A stretch of 64,000 bases of DNA from CAVQMC01 sp963713505 (GCA_963713505.1 CAVQMC010000002.1:186001-250000), one strand, 5' to 3'; shown: positions 37,810-47,786, counted from the stretch's first letter. Notes: a model not told the origin generated them from the sequence alone. Program-made: numbers and translations.

Positions 37810-38892
37810 TCATTGCTTTATTCTTGGAAGATTAATTAAAGCTGCTGCTAAAAATATTATATTGGCAAGCCAGGCTGTTAAAAGAGGATCGAGGGCTCCG
37901 TTCTTTCCAAAGGCCTGGCTAATCTTCATAAATACTAAATAAATAAATGTAAGAAGAATATTTATTCCTACATGTACAGCCAAACCGCCTCTTCTTTTTT
38001 GTGCCGAAATAGGTAGTCCGAATAAAACTACAACTATGCTTGCCATTGGAAAAGCAAAACGGGAATAATATTCAATTAAAGTAGAAGTTGCATCGTTTCC
38101 GGCTCTTTCCTGGTTTTTAATAAAAGTATGAAGTTCACTTAAATTCATCTCTTCAGGTTTCTGCTGTTTGGTTTTTAATTCCTTTGGAGTAAAATTTAAA
38201 TTAGTAATTTTTAATTCATTAAAAGGTTTTTCAGTTTGGCTCGAATCTGTAAATGTTCTTTTAACTCCTCGCTGTGCAAGCCAGTCATGATCTAAAGAAT
38301 CATAAGTCATTTTAAATGCATCGATTCTGGATACAATCTTAGTCGGATCATTTTTTGCAAAATTTTGTATGCTTACTCTGTTTGCCTGATTATTCCCGTC
38401 ATCGAAATATGAAATGTTTATAATCCTGGTTTTTGAATCCTGAAAAAAGATATTGCTTCCAGAATAATTATATCCTTTGTGAAGATATTTTCTTTCTATA
38501 TTTACTTTTGTTTGATTTGCCATCGGAACCAGATATCCGGCGAAGTAAATAGAAATTAGGCTTATGATTAGAGAAGTAACTAAAAAAGGAGCCATAAATC
38601 TGTATAAACTAACGCCACCGGCTTTAAGAGCTGTCAGTTCACTTAAATTTGCAGCTTTGCCTGCAGTAAATAGAGCCGCAAATAAAACTGCAACCGGAGT
38701 CATCAGTTTTATTATTTCAGGAGAAAAAACAAGATAATAATGAAACATTATTAATGTGGGAACCTTTTGATCTATAAAATCATCAAGGTTTTCCATCAAA
38801 TCAATTACAACGAAAATTAATGTAAATGCAATTAAACCGAAAAGAATGGTTTGAATAAATTGTTTGGTTAAATATTTATCTATTATCTTCAT
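37810..38892 (-). CDS. LptF/LptG-family lipopolysaccharide export permease
   Basis: A 360-residue YjgP/YjgQ-type permease. It has three N-terminal transmembrane helices ('ILFGLIAFTLIFVVIDLMEN' and 'VAVLFAALFTAGKAANLSEL'), a periplasmic beta-jellyroll of about 150 residues, and three C-terminal helices with 'GLPISAQKRRGGLAVHVG'. Two such proteins with LptB2 form the ABC transporter that extracts lipopolysaccharide from the inner membrane. It overlaps the upstream permease gene by 17 bases, so the two are translated together. Confidence 0.9.
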   Translation of the reverse strand: MKIIDKYLTKQFIQTILFGLIAFTLIFVVIDLMENLDDFIDQKVPTLIMFHYYLVFSPEIIKLMTPVAVLFAALFTAGKAANLSELTALKAGGVSLYRFMAPFLVTSLIISLISIYFAGYLVPMANQTKVNIERKYLHKGYNYSGSNIFFQDSKTRIINISYFDDGNNQANRVSIQNFAKNDPTKIVSRIDAFKMTYDSLDHDWLAQRGVKRTFTDSSQTEKPFNELKITNLNFTPKELKTKQQKPEEMNLSELHTFIKNQERAGNDATSTLIEYYSRFAFPMASIVVVLFGLPISAQKRRGGLAVHVGINILLTFIYLVFMKISQAFGKNGALDPLLTAWLANIIFLAAALINLPRIKQ

Positions 38893-40267
38893 CCGGCTCT
38901 TCTTCTATACTTCTCCATTGTTTCGGAATTAATCTTTTGATGAAATTAAAATTAACCGTAACGGTTTCTTGATTTGTTTTTATTGTAAGAATTATTCCAA
39001 TAATTCCTAAGAAAATATTTGCAGACCACATTCCCCAAAACGGTGAAAAGAATTCTCTTTCAGCTAACTTTTCACCTCCAATCAAAAATGCCCAGTAGAT
39101 CAAAAAGAAAAACAGACTTATACTCGCCGCAACTCCAAAACCGCCTTTCCTTACCATTACTCCCAAAGGCGCCCCTATTAAAATAAATATTATACAAGCT
39201 GCAGGGATTGAATATTTTTTATAAACCTCAACTGAATATTTATCGATTTCTCTTTTTATATAATCTAATCTATTGTAACTTGAAACAACTACATTTTTTG
39301 TGCTTCTTATTTGATCCATGATTCTTGAATAAATTAATTTGTTTTTCCTTTTAATATCTTCTCTTGTTAAACTTGATTTTGCAGGAATATAAATAGAATC
39401 CGTAAACAAATATTTTTTTGTGTCATTTACTAAATCCTTTTGATATTTATTTCCAATAATATTTAAACTGTCAATTATTGCATTCATTGCTTGAATACTT
39501 AATTCTCTTTCTCCTCTGTTTCCTCCTAAGGAAGATTGCTGGAAAGTAAACTGATCAGCCGGCATTGTAATTCTATGTTTAACAAAGATTAATCTTCTGT
39601 ATAAATTCTGTTTTTGAACGTCGGATTCATGAATTTCACCATCGTATAAATCCATAATTAATTTTGACTGATCTTTGGAAAAATATATTTTACCCTTTTT
39701 AGCTGTTACTACTTCCACTTTTACCGGATCGGAATAATCATACAGAACAACGTCGGTTAGTTCATTTGTTTTTTCATTTATAGATCTAGCCAATATTGCA
39801 TAGTTAGGAACTTCCTGCGAAAATATTCCCGGTTCCAAAGATAAAGTTGGTTTCTGTCTTGAAATATCTTCCATTAAAACTTTTGCCTGATGATTAGCAT
39901 CGGGAAGCACATCATTATTAAATACAAACAAAAGGTAAGCCAGTACAATACTGGCAAACAGCGGGGCGGCCATCATTCTGTACAAACTTGCACCGGAATT
40001 TTTAATTATTGTTATTTCATTATTCTGGGACATATTTCCGAAAGCCATCAAGGTTGCCACCAGAGTTGCCATCGGGATTACAAGTACCACCATCCAAGAT
40101 AAATTAAAAACTATAAGTTTAATAATTACCCAGATACCCAGGCCTTTTCCCACCAGTCTATCGGCGAATTTCATTAAAAACTGGAGAAGAAATATTCCCA
40201 TTAATGTAACAGCCGAAAAGAAAAACGGTGCTAAGTGATTTCTTAGTATATATTTATATAAAATCAT
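38876..40267 (-). CDS. LptF/LptG-family lipopolysaccharide export permease, larger partner
   Basis: A 463-residue member of the same family, with a larger periplasmic region (about residues 110-370). The core 'VIPMATLVATLMAFGNMSQN' with 'EITIIKNSGASLYRMMAAPL' and the C-terminal 'IFILIGAPLGVMVRKGGFG' are typical of LptF/LptG. A pair encoded side by side is the usual arrangement, here with the larger one first. I do not assign F or G. The C-terminal tail after the last helix is charged. Confidence 0.9.
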   Translation of the reverse strand: MILYKYILRNHLAPFFFSAVTLMGIFLLQFLMKFADRLVGKGLGIWVIIKLIVFNLSWMVVLVIPMATLVATLMAFGNMSQNNEITIIKNSGASLYRMMAAPLFASIVLAYLLFVFNNDVLPDANHQAKVLMEDISRQKPTLSLEPGIFSQEVPNYAILARSINEKTNELTDVVLYDYSDPVKVEVVTAKKGKIYFSKDQSKLIMDLYDGEIHESDVQKQNLYRRLIFVKHRITMPADQFTFQQSSLGGNRGERELSIQAMNAIIDSLNIIGNKYQKDLVNDTKKYLFTDSIYIPAKSSLTREDIKRKNKLIYSRIMDQIRSTKNVVVSSYNRLDYIKREIDKYSVEVYKKYSIPAACIIFILIGAPLGVMVRKGGFGVAASISLFFFLIYWAFLIGGEKLAEREFFSPFWGMWSANIFLGIIGIILTIKTNQETVTVNFNFIKRLIPKQWRSIEEEPDEDNR

Positions 40268-40382
40268 TACATCAATATAAATAAGCTTAAAAAGTTTAAC
40301 AAGGAAATTGAATTTTAATGATTATTCAAGCCACAATTTACTATATTTGTTATTACAATTAACTATTATTTACATAATTTAA

Positions 40383-41396
40383 ATGCTGCGACAGTCATTC
40401 CTTTTTTTTGTAATAATTTTGCTCGCAGGTTGTTCGGTTAATAAACAAAACAAAAAACTTGACTTGCAAAAAGATAATAATTATCCCCGTTGGCTTAAAA
40501 CCGGTAATTATTCAACAGATCAAACTTCATCAATAAACTTTATTGGTTCTGTAAACAATAACACAAAAGAATTTTTATTAGCTGATGATATAGGAAAACT
40601 TCATCACTTAAAAATATCTGATGATACGGTTTTTCATTTTACGGATATTTATTTTATTCCTTCTGTTCAAACATATCTTGATTCATTCCCGAAAAAAGAT
40701 TTTGAAGAATTTGTTTATGATAAATATACCAATAATGTTTATTTATCAATCGAAGGAAACGGAAAGAATTTCAAAAACTTTGTTGGAATTTATAGTGTAA
40801 AATTCATTAATAATAATGTATTTAACGATACTATTAATTCAATCGAAAAAATAAATATAGAACCCAAAAATCTTTTCTTAAAATACACCGACAATAATAT
40901 CGGCTATGAAGGAGTTGCTGTTGATTCTAATTATTTATATTTAGGTTTAGAAGGGTTTCAGGAAAAAGGGATTTTTGCTGACAGTACTTTGTTTTTTATT
41001 GTCGATAAACACAATTATAAAATAATAAAACAAATTAATACAAAGCCTTTTGGAATTCATACTATTTGCGGATTATATTCGGATAAAAATAATTCGATTT
41101 ACGGAATTGACAGGAACAATAAAACAGCTTTTCATTTTAATTTAGATTCGAATTTAGAAGTACAAAATTTATCCTTATTTAAACTGGAATCATCTATACC
41201 TAATTATCCAATGTATGATTACGTAGCTTCTTTGGAAGGAGTTTCACTTGACGATAATGGAAATATTTATTTTGTAGATGATCCGTGGAAAACTTATTTT
41301 ATACCTTCACAGGAAATTTTAAGTAAACTAGATCCGGTAACAATTGAAAACTTCAAAAATTTTGTCCCGGTAATATTCAAATATCATATTAAATAA
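40383..41396 (+). CDS. Lipoprotein with beta-propeller-like repeats
   Basis: A 337-residue lipoprotein with a signal peptide and lipobox 'LLAGCS'. The middle contains 'GYEGVAVDSNYLYLGLEG' and 'SLEGVSLDDNGNIYFVDDP', reminiscent of SdiA-regulated or esterase-like phytase propellers. No catalytic residues can be assigned. It is divergent from the Lpt pair with a 115-base AT-rich gap, and the M20 dipeptidase begins 13 bases after its stop. Function unknown. Confidence 0.65.
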   Translation: MLRQSFLFFVIILLAGCSVNKQNKKLDLQKDNNYPRWLKTGNYSTDQTSSINFIGSVNNNTKEFLLADDIGKLHHLKISDDTVFHFTDIYFIPSVQTYLDSFPKKDFEEFVYDKYTNNVYLSIEGNGKNFKNFVGIYSVKFINNNVFNDTINSIEKINIEPKNLFLKYTDNNIGYEGVAVDSNYLYLGLEGFQEKGIFADSTLFFIVDKHNYKIIKQINTKPFGIHTICGLYSDKNNSIYGIDRNNKTAFHFNLDSNLEVQNLSLFKLESSIPNYPMYDYVASLEGVSLDDNGNIYFVDDPWKTYFIPSQEILSKLDPVTIENFKNFVPVIFKYHIK

Positions 41397-41409
41397 AGGA
41401 GTGTGTAAA

Positions 41410-42777
41410 TTGGAAGAAGTAATTGAATATATTAAGAAAAATCAGGATGTATATATTGATGAATTGAAAGAACTGCTTAGGATTCCAAGTATAAGTACTT
41501 TGGCGGAAAACAAAAGTGATATTAACCGAGCTGCTGATTTTGTTGCTGCAAAATTAAAATCGGCTGGAATAGGAAGAGTTGAAGTATTTAAAACAGAAGG
41601 ACATCCTTTAGTTTATGGTGAATGGCTGGGAGCTCCGGGAAAACCGACAGTATTAATTTACGGGCATTATGATGTTCAGCCGGTCGATCCGCTTGAGTTA
41701 TGGGATTCCCCGCCTTTTGAACCGGTTATTAAAGACGGAAAAATTTGGGCGCGCGGAGCTACAGATGACAAAGGACAAATGTTTATGCACATTAAAAGTG
41801 TTGAAGCATTTTTTAAAACTCATGGAAGCCTTCCTTTAAATGTTAAATTTATTATTGAAGGTGAAGAGGAAGTCGGCAGTGAAAGTCTTGAAGCTTTTAT
41901 AAAACAAAATGTTGATCTGTTAAAATGCGATGCAGTTTTGATTTCAGATACTTCTTTATTTGCACCTGGAGTTCCTACACTTACTTATGGTTTAAGAGGA
42001 TTGGCTTACATGGAAGTTAATTTGCAGGGGCCAAACAAAGATTTACATTCTGGAAGCTTTGGCGGAGCTGTAGGAAATCCTGTAAATATACTTGCGCAAA
42101 TGATTGCAAAACTTCAAGATAAAAACGGCAAAATTAGAATACCTGAATTTTATGATGATGTTAGAAATTTATCTAAAAAAGAAAGAGAAAATTTTAAAAA
42201 GTTAAATTTCTCCGAGAAGAAATTCGCAAAAGAACTTGGTGTAAAAGAATTACAAGGTGAAAAAGGATTTACTACTCTTGAAAGACTTTGGGCTCGTCCG
42301 ACTTTAGACTGCAACGGAATTATCGGCGGCTTTACGGAAAAAGGAGCAAAGACAATTATTCCGTCTTCAGCAACTGCAAAAATAAGTATGAGATTAGTCC
42401 CTGATCAGGATCCTAATAAAATAGCAAAACAGTTTACAAAGTATGTTAAAAAATTAGCTCCTAAATCTGTTAAAATTTCTGTGCAGGATCTTCATGGTGC
42501 TTATCCTGTTATGACTTCACTGGATGATAAAGCTACTCTTGCAGCATCAAAAGCAATGGAAAATGCTTTCGGTAAAAAAACAGTTTTTATGAGAGAAGGC
42601 GGCTCAATTCCAATTGTAACTACATTTGCCAAAACTTTGAAGACATCTGTTGTTCTAATGGGATTAGGTTTGGATTCAGAAAATCTTCATTCTCCGAATG
42701 AACATTTCAGCCTTAATCATTTTAAGTTAGGTATTATGAGCTCAGCTTATTTTATGAACATTTTTTCAACAACTTAA
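41410..42777 (+). CDS. M20-family dipeptidase
   Basis: A 455-residue zinc peptidase. The first metal ligand motif is 'IYGHYDVQPVDP' and the bridging Asp in 'ARGATDDKGQMFMH'; the general base Glu-Glu is in 'IEGEEEVGSESLEAF'; 'HSGSFGGAVGNPVN' lies in the dimerisation region. Family knowledge suggests cleavage of dipeptides or related small peptides in the cytosol. The start is TTG at 41410, with AGGAG at 41398-41402; an in-frame GTG at 41401 overlaps that site and is less likely. A terminator follows. Confidence 0.9.
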   Translation: MEEVIEYIKKNQDVYIDELKELLRIPSISTLAENKSDINRAADFVAAKLKSAGIGRVEVFKTEGHPLVYGEWLGAPGKPTVLIYGHYDVQPVDPLELWDSPPFEPVIKDGKIWARGATDDKGQMFMHIKSVEAFFKTHGSLPLNVKFIIEGEEEVGSESLEAFIKQNVDLLKCDAVLISDTSLFAPGVPTLTYGLRGLAYMEVNLQGPNKDLHSGSFGGAVGNPVNILAQMIAKLQDKNGKIRIPEFYDDVRNLSKKERENFKKLNFSEKKFAKELGVKELQGEKGFTTLERLWARPTLDCNGIIGGFTEKGAKTIIPSSATAKISMRLVPDQDPNKIAKQFTKYVKKLAPKSVKISVQDLHGAYPVMTSLDDKATLAASKAMENAFGKKTVFMREGGSIPIVTTFAKTLKTSVVLMGLGLDSENLHSPNEHFSLNHFKLGIMSSAYFMNIFSTT

Positions 42778-42822
42778 ATTGTCTTGTTTTGAGATAGATT
42801 AAATAAATAAAGAAAAATATTT

Positions 42823-42855
42823 AAGCCGGATAAAATAATTTTCCGGCTTTTTATT
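42823..42855 (+). terminator. Rho-independent terminator after the dipeptidase gene
   Basis: AAGCCGGA (42823-42830) pairs with TCCGGCTT (42842-42849), followed by a T-rich tract. It starts 46 bases after the stop codon. Confidence 0.85.
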
Positions 42856-42953
42856 TGAAAATTCGCTATAAATAAAAGAAAATAATGATAGTAATTTTAT
42901 AAAAATCGGCATAGTTGTTGATTTTTCAATATTCCGAAAAACATATATACAAA

Positions 42954-43820
42954 ATGAAAAAACTAGAAATCAGCATTTTATTATTATTTATTTTATCAAC
43001 TTTTTTAATTTTTTCTTCCTGCAGCGAAGAAAAAAAAGAAGTTCCTACCGGAAATGCAGTTTCAAATGATATTGCGAATTCTCCAGATAGAGACTCTGAA
43101 ATTCAAAAGTATAATCTTGAAGTTCAAAAAAAGCATGCAAAAGAAAGAACCCCTTGTGATACAATTTCTTTAATGCAGTATGTATTGGATAATTATCCTA
43201 AAGGAAGTTACATCGTAGATTTTGACAAAACATTTACTTACAATATACCGCGTCCGGCAGTTTTATATTATGGAGATAATTCAAAATATATTTTTGCCGT
43301 AGTTGCGCTTTCCAAACCTGGAGAAAGACTAATCGAACCAAAAAATATTGTAGGTTATGATCAGAGTTTTGTAAATCTTGACAGTACAAAACTAGGAACC
43401 GCGTTTTTTTATTTAACTTTATTTGAATGCCAGAATAATAACTTTTCCCTTGTCTGGGAAGCGCCTATTCCATCTCACGGTGGATTTAATTGGTTAAAAT
43501 TAGATTACTGGAAATACGATGGTACACCTTTTATTAAAGTAGATTTTCATTATGCACAGGGTATTGGGCATATCGATTATAATTACTTTTTAATAAACGG
43601 ACTTACTTCCGAGCCGCATCTTCTTATGACTTATAAAGGAATCAATTTCCAAAGAACACTTGCCAATGTGAATAATGATAAATATCCGGATTATTATGAA
43701 TATATCTATTATGATCTTGGAAATAGAATATATCCAAAGGATTCGGTTGCATTTATCTGGAATGCTGAAAAGAAGCTTTATTTTAATACAAGGAACTCAA
43801 AACAGACTCGTCCTTATTAG
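42954..43820 (+). CDS. Lipoprotein of unknown function
   Basis: A 288-residue lipoprotein: a signal of about 22 residues with the lipobox ending 'FSSCSEE'. The following linker is charged. Beta-rich segments contain 'FDKTFTYNIPRPAVLYYGDN' and 'YWKYDGTPFIKVDFHYAQG'. I recognise no family. The ATG at 42954 begins the signal peptide and is preferred over an in-frame ATG at 42915. It stands alone between the dipeptidase terminator and a 205-base gap. Confidence 0.65.
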   Translation: MKKLEISILLLFILSTFLIFSSCSEEKKEVPTGNAVSNDIANSPDRDSEIQKYNLEVQKKHAKERTPCDTISLMQYVLDNYPKGSYIVDFDKTFTYNIPRPAVLYYGDNSKYIFAVVALSKPGERLIEPKNIVGYDQSFVNLDSTKLGTAFFYLTLFECQNNNFSLVWEAPIPSHGGFNWLKLDYWKYDGTPFIKVDFHYAQGIGHIDYNYFLINGLTSEPHLLMTYKGINFQRTLANVNNDKYPDYYEYIYYDLGNRIYPKDSVAFIWNAEKKLYFNTRNSKQTRPY

Positions 43821-44025
43821 TTTTTTTTCTTATCTTTAATAGTTCAATAGTAGCTAGTTTTTCCAAAGGATTTTCCTCAAGAATTAAATTTTTAATTAGA
43901 AAAATTTAATAGGAAAACACTTCTTGAGCTTCGTATTTATCCATTAAATGTTTTAATTTTAAATTAAGGAAATATAAGTTTAAGGTTGAAATGAAAATAA
44001 AAGTTCTAAATAAATGGGAGAGTAA

Positions 44026-45126
44026 ATGCAGACTTTGAGTGATATATCTACTCCGCTTTTTGACTATCTCGAATCGTTAGGCGGTAATGTAGATGTTGTG
44101 GATGGGAAAAAAGTAATTAAAAATTTTGATAATATGGAAAATGAAGTCGATTCTTTATATAACGGTGTCGGGTTAAAAGATATTTCTCATATCGGTATAA
44201 TTGAATTAAAAGGTAAGGATGTTTTGGATTATTTGCATAGAATTTCCACAAACTCAATTAAAGACTTACCGAAAGAAGGTATTACAAATACAATTTTTAC
44301 TACTGAAAAAGGAAGAATAATTGATACTGCAACTGTAATGAATTTTGAAGATTATCAACTATTAATTTGCAGTTCTGAAAATAAACCGAAATTAATAAGC
44401 TGGCTTAATAAATATGTTATAACCGATGATGTTAAAGTTGCTGATGCAAATGGTAAATATATGCTGCTGGAACTAATCGGTCCGCAGGCGGACGCTTTTG
44501 TCACTCTTATTTGCGGAAATACTGTGAATAACATAAATCCGAATTCATTTAAAATTTACAGTACCGAGGGAATGATCTTCTTTTTATTGAAACTGGAAGA
44601 TCAAAATGGAAAAATTAAATTTTGGGTTTTGGCTGATCCTCAGAATGCAAAACAGTTTGTACAATATTCTGTTGAAAACAAAGGACCTTTTAATTTTAGT
44701 TTGATTGGCGAAACCGCATATAATTCATATAGAATTGAAAACGGTATTCCGGAAGCTCCAAATGAATTAAATGATCAATTTAATCCGCATGAAACAGGTT
44801 TAACCGGACAAATTGATTTTCAAAAAGGATGTTATATCGGGCAGGAAGTAATTGCCAGACTTGAATCTTATGATAAAGTTCAAAAACATTTAACCGGACT
44901 TGTTTTCGAAGAGGAAGTTAATCCTGAAAAACCAGTTGAATTGTTAACGCTGGATGAAAAAGAAGCCGGTGTTGTAACTTCTACAGCTTACTCATATAAA
45001 TTGAAAAAATATATAGGACTTGGTTACGTTAAAAAATCATTTATAGATGAAGGTTCAAAATTATCTGCAAAAGTTAACGGAAAATCCGTAACCGCAAACA
45101 TTGTTAAAGTACCTTTTAAAAAATGA
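44026..45126 (+). CDS. YgfZ/GcvT-family folate-binding protein
   Basis: A 366-residue protein with the GcvT-like fold. The YgfZ signature 'KGCYIGQE' is at about residues 266-273, and 'GLKDISHIGIIELKGKDVLDYLHR' (in part) is the N-terminal folate-binding region. YgfZ (IBA57) uses tetrahydrofolate to help mature iron-sulfur enzymes. It overlaps the next gene by 4 bases (ATGA), so translation is coupled. The family assignment is strong; a true aminomethyltransferase is unlikely because of the KGCYIGQE motif. Confidence 0.87.
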   Translation: MQTLSDISTPLFDYLESLGGNVDVVDGKKVIKNFDNMENEVDSLYNGVGLKDISHIGIIELKGKDVLDYLHRISTNSIKDLPKEGITNTIFTTEKGRIIDTATVMNFEDYQLLICSSENKPKLISWLNKYVITDDVKVADANGKYMLLELIGPQADAFVTLICGNTVNNINPNSFKIYSTEGMIFFLLKLEDQNGKIKFWVLADPQNAKQFVQYSVENKGPFNFSLIGETAYNSYRIENGIPEAPNELNDQFNPHETGLTGQIDFQKGCYIGQEVIARLESYDKVQKHLTGLVFEEEVNPEKPVELLTLDEKEAGVVTSTAYSYKLKKYIGLGYVKKSFIDEGSKLSAKVNGKSVTANIVKVPFKK

Positions 45127-45674
45127 AGATATACACAAAAACAGGCGATAAAGGCGAAACAAGCTTATTCGCCGGCGGAAGAGTACCTAAAAATTCCGAA
45201 AGAATAGAAGCATACGGAACTATTGACGAGTTGAATTCGTATATAGGATTGACCATTACAGAAGTTAAAAATAAAGAAGTTCTTAGTTTACTGGAAAAAA
45301 TACAAAGTCAATTATTTACTCTCGGCTCGGATCTTGCAACTCCGGAAAATGTTAAAAACAAAAGTGTAAATACTCCGAGAGTTGCTCCGGAGTTTTATAA
45401 AAAGCTGGAAGATGAGATAGACAAGTTTGATTCGAAACTTGAAGAATTAAAAAACTTTATTTTACCGGGAGGTTCAAAAGGAGCAGCATTCTTACACGTA
45501 TGCAGAACAATATGCAGAAGAGCCGAACGGAGAGTAATAACATTATCGGATAAGCAGGAAATCGGTGAAGAGATAATAATTTATTTAAATAGATTATCTG
45601 ATTTATTTTTTGTTTTGGCAAGATATGAAAATTACTCGCTTAATATACCTGATGTAAAGTGGAAATCGCATTAA
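45123..45674 (+). CDS. Cob(I)yrinic acid a,c-diamide adenosyltransferase (PduO type)
   Basis: A 183-residue trimeric enzyme that transfers the adenosyl group of ATP to cob(I)alamin. The N-terminal ATP site is 'TKTGDKGETSLFAGGRVPK', and the C-terminal 'CRRAERRVITLSDKQEI' with 'NRLSDLFFVLARY' are family hallmarks. It makes adenosylcobalamin for mutases or diol dehydratases, none of which is in this window. No cobalamin riboswitch was seen upstream; it is coupled to the YgfZ-like gene by a 4-base overlap. Confidence 0.92.
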   Translation: MKIYTKTGDKGETSLFAGGRVPKNSERIEAYGTIDELNSYIGLTITEVKNKEVLSLLEKIQSQLFTLGSDLATPENVKNKSVNTPRVAPEFYKKLEDEIDKFDSKLEELKNFILPGGSKGAAFLHVCRTICRRAERRVITLSDKQEIGEEIIIYLNRLSDLFFVLARYENYSLNIPDVKWKSH

Positions 45675-45703
45675 AATAATTTGTTCTTTGAATAATGCAA
45701 TTT

Positions 45704-46057
45704 GGGGGTGAATTTGGTTTCGACGGGGTCGAAGAATCTTAGAACTGCACATCGTGTTCCCCGAAGACACGTAAAAAAATTGGGATAAAATAATAACTGG
45801 CGAATATAATTACGCCCTCGCTGCGTAAATAAAAACGCAGCCGTTCTCTTAGTTTTCTCGTACCGGGATTAAGAAGAACGTCGTTTAGGTACGATAGCCG
45901 AATCGAGTGTCCGTATCGATAAAGCGAAACTTTAACGGACAAGCTTAAAGCGATCCTTGTCTGTTTGGTACCTTTAAGTTAAAATAAAAACAGACTATGT
46001 GTGTAGACGTTCTTTGTGTCTTGGCTTCGGACGCGGGTTCGATTCCCGCCACCTCCA
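45704..46057 (+). ncRNA. ssrA: Transfer-messenger RNA (tmRNA)
   Basis: The 5' end GGGGGTG (45704-45710) pairs with CACCTCC near the 3' end (46050-46056), forming the acceptor stem with one G-U pair, and the discriminator A is at 46057. The 'TTTCGACGGG' D-arm-like segment follows the 5' end, and the T-arm 'GGGTTCGATTCCC' is present. The 3' CCA is not encoded. The tag reading frame is GGC at 45799 through TAA at 45826-45828, encoding GEYNYALAA, which ends in the ALAA degron recognised by ClpXP. The total length of about 354 bases is normal. Confidence 0.95.
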
Positions 46058-46193
46058 CTTATAATGTAATATTATTTGCATCTATACTTATATATTAATG
46101 CTCACCTTAATAATTTCATTACACTAAATTTATTATTTGTTAACATCTAACAATTAGTTTTCTGCAAGAATCAAAAAATATTTATCCTGGGTA

Positions 46194-47144
46194 ATGAAAT
46201 TAGCTCATATTTCGGATCTTCATTTGACAACTCTTTTCAGAAGAAATAATCTGCCGGAAATTGAATATGCACTTCAGTATATACGCGATTTGGAAGTCGA
46301 TCATCTTGCTGTAACAGGCGATCTAACAAACAATGCAGATGAAGAAGATTTTCTTTTAATAAGAAATTTATTTTATAAATACAACTTACTTAATTATAAA
46401 AAACTTTCGCTTATAATCGGCAACCATGATATCTTCGGCGGAATTCAAACTGCAGACGATATTTTTACTTTTACAGATAAATGCAAAAATGTTAATTACA
46501 AAGAAAAATTAAATCAGTTCTATAATTTTTTCCCGGAAGTTTTTGAAAATGATTTTAATAACTTTAAAAAAGATTTATATCCTTTTGTAAAAAAGATTGA
46601 TGATCTTGTTATCTTCGGACTTAACTCCAATGCACAATTTTCAAGTATAAAAAATCCTTTCGCCTCAAACGGTTTAGTTGATGAAGATCAGATTTTAGAA
46701 TTTACCAAACTGCTTGAAATTCATAAAGATGTTAAAAATAAAATCGTACTTGTACATCATCATTTTAATAAAATAAAAGTAAGACCGACAAATTTATCAA
46801 GCGATATTTGGCAGAATATAGAAAAACAGACGATGAAACTAAGAAAGAAAAAAAGACTGTTTAATTTATTTAATGAGTATAAAATTGATGCTGTTCTGCA
46901 CGGACATTATCATGAATCGGAGACTTATTTTAGAAAAGGCATAAGGTTTTCCAATGCGGGTGGAAGTTTTAAAGGAAGTATTGAAAATCAAATAAATGTA
47001 AATGTAATTACAATTGATGATTTAAGTGTAAATATAGAAATTCATCATCTTCATCCCTTTGATAATATTAAAATAAAAAACGAAGTTTATGACAAGACAA
47101 AAATGGATAAGAAACTTAAGATGTCTGCTGCAATGAGTTATTAA
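46194..47144 (+). CDS. Calcineurin-like metallophosphoesterase
   Basis: A 316-residue metallophosphoesterase with all family motifs: 'ISDLHL' (Asp8, His10), 'VTGDLTNNADEEDF', 'IIGNHDIFG', 'LVHHHFNK' and 'LHGHYHES'. It has no signal peptide, so it is cytosolic. The substrate could be a cyclic nucleotide or other phosphodiester; the sequence does not decide. It starts after the tmRNA with a 136-base gap, and its end overlaps a decayed remnant on the opposite strand by 29 bases. Confidence 0.88.
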   Translation: MKLAHISDLHLTTLFRRNNLPEIEYALQYIRDLEVDHLAVTGDLTNNADEEDFLLIRNLFYKYNLLNYKKLSLIIGNHDIFGGIQTADDIFTFTDKCKNVNYKEKLNQFYNFFPEVFENDFNNFKKDLYPFVKKIDDLVIFGLNSNAQFSSIKNPFASNGLVDEDQILEFTKLLEIHKDVKNKIVLVHHHFNKIKVRPTNLSSDIWQNIEKQTMKLRKKKRLFNLFNEYKIDAVLHGHYHESETYFRKGIRFSNAGGSFKGSIENQINVNVITIDDLSVNIEIHHLHPFDNIKIKNEVYDKTKMDKKLKMSAAMSY

Positions 47145-47786
47145 TGTTTTGTGTAATCGAACAATTTATACTTATTTCTCCGGAATCAAATTTTAATTTT
47201 TTAATATAGAATTCATTTCCATCCGTAAACCAATTTTCCGGAATGCCGGCAAGAATGTAAATATTATTATTTTGTTCAAATGCGAATGAATCTGCTGCTA
47301 CGAGAACATTTTCCGAAGCTGCCCAGCCGTGGTGTCCGTCGCCCATACTTCCGCCGTTTGTAAAAGGATGATTTGTTTCAGGAAAAGTGTTGGTTGGTGA
47401 AGCAGAATTATTTACAGTATTTAAAGTCTCATTAAATTTTACTCTATTTCCGGCAAAAAGGTATGAATAAGCAATCTGTAAAGTTAAATAAGGATTCATT
47501 CCCGAATGAATAAAATACTGGAAGAACATTCCTATATGAAAATATTTATCAGTTAATAATTCTAAAGTTGTTAAAAAATTGAGACATTATCGGATTTATA
47601 ATTTTTATAAAGTGATTCGGTATAATTATTATCAATTTTTTTATCTAAAACTTTTAGAATTTCATTATCGAGTTCACAAGTAATTTATACGTCAAAAATA
47701 TCTTTGAAATTGAATATCGCCGTGCATTCGAAATTACAGATTCACAATTGAATAAGTAACTTGATTTAATTTCTTTTTTATTTAAT
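47116..47786 (-). pseudogene. Decayed gene remnant, C-terminal part of a large (possibly glycoside hydrolase-like) protein
   Basis: The only open stretch (47116-47529) encodes 137 residues with 'ASPTNTFPETNHPFTNGG' and 'SMGDGHHGWAASENVLVAAD', which recalls the C-terminal part of (alpha/alpha)6-barrel glycosidase-like proteins. Upstream on the same strand coding-like peptides continue in shifted frames (LTTLELLTDKYFHIGMFFQ; ITCELDNEILKVLDKKID; NFECTAIFNFKDIFDV followed by TAA). No start or N-terminal domain fits before the phosphatase gene at 47787, so this is a truncated remnant. The family link is from memory and weak. Confidence 0.55.

Noticed and set aside
40320..40382. A TATATTTG sequence that resembles the -7 element of Bacteroidota promoters.
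   Set aside because: No TTTG-type -33 element lies at the required distance, so the match is unsupported.
46031..46050. A T-arm-like sequence that could mark a tRNA.
   Set aside because: It belongs to the tmRNA; no anticodon arm is present, and the matching 5' end is the tmRNA start at 45704.
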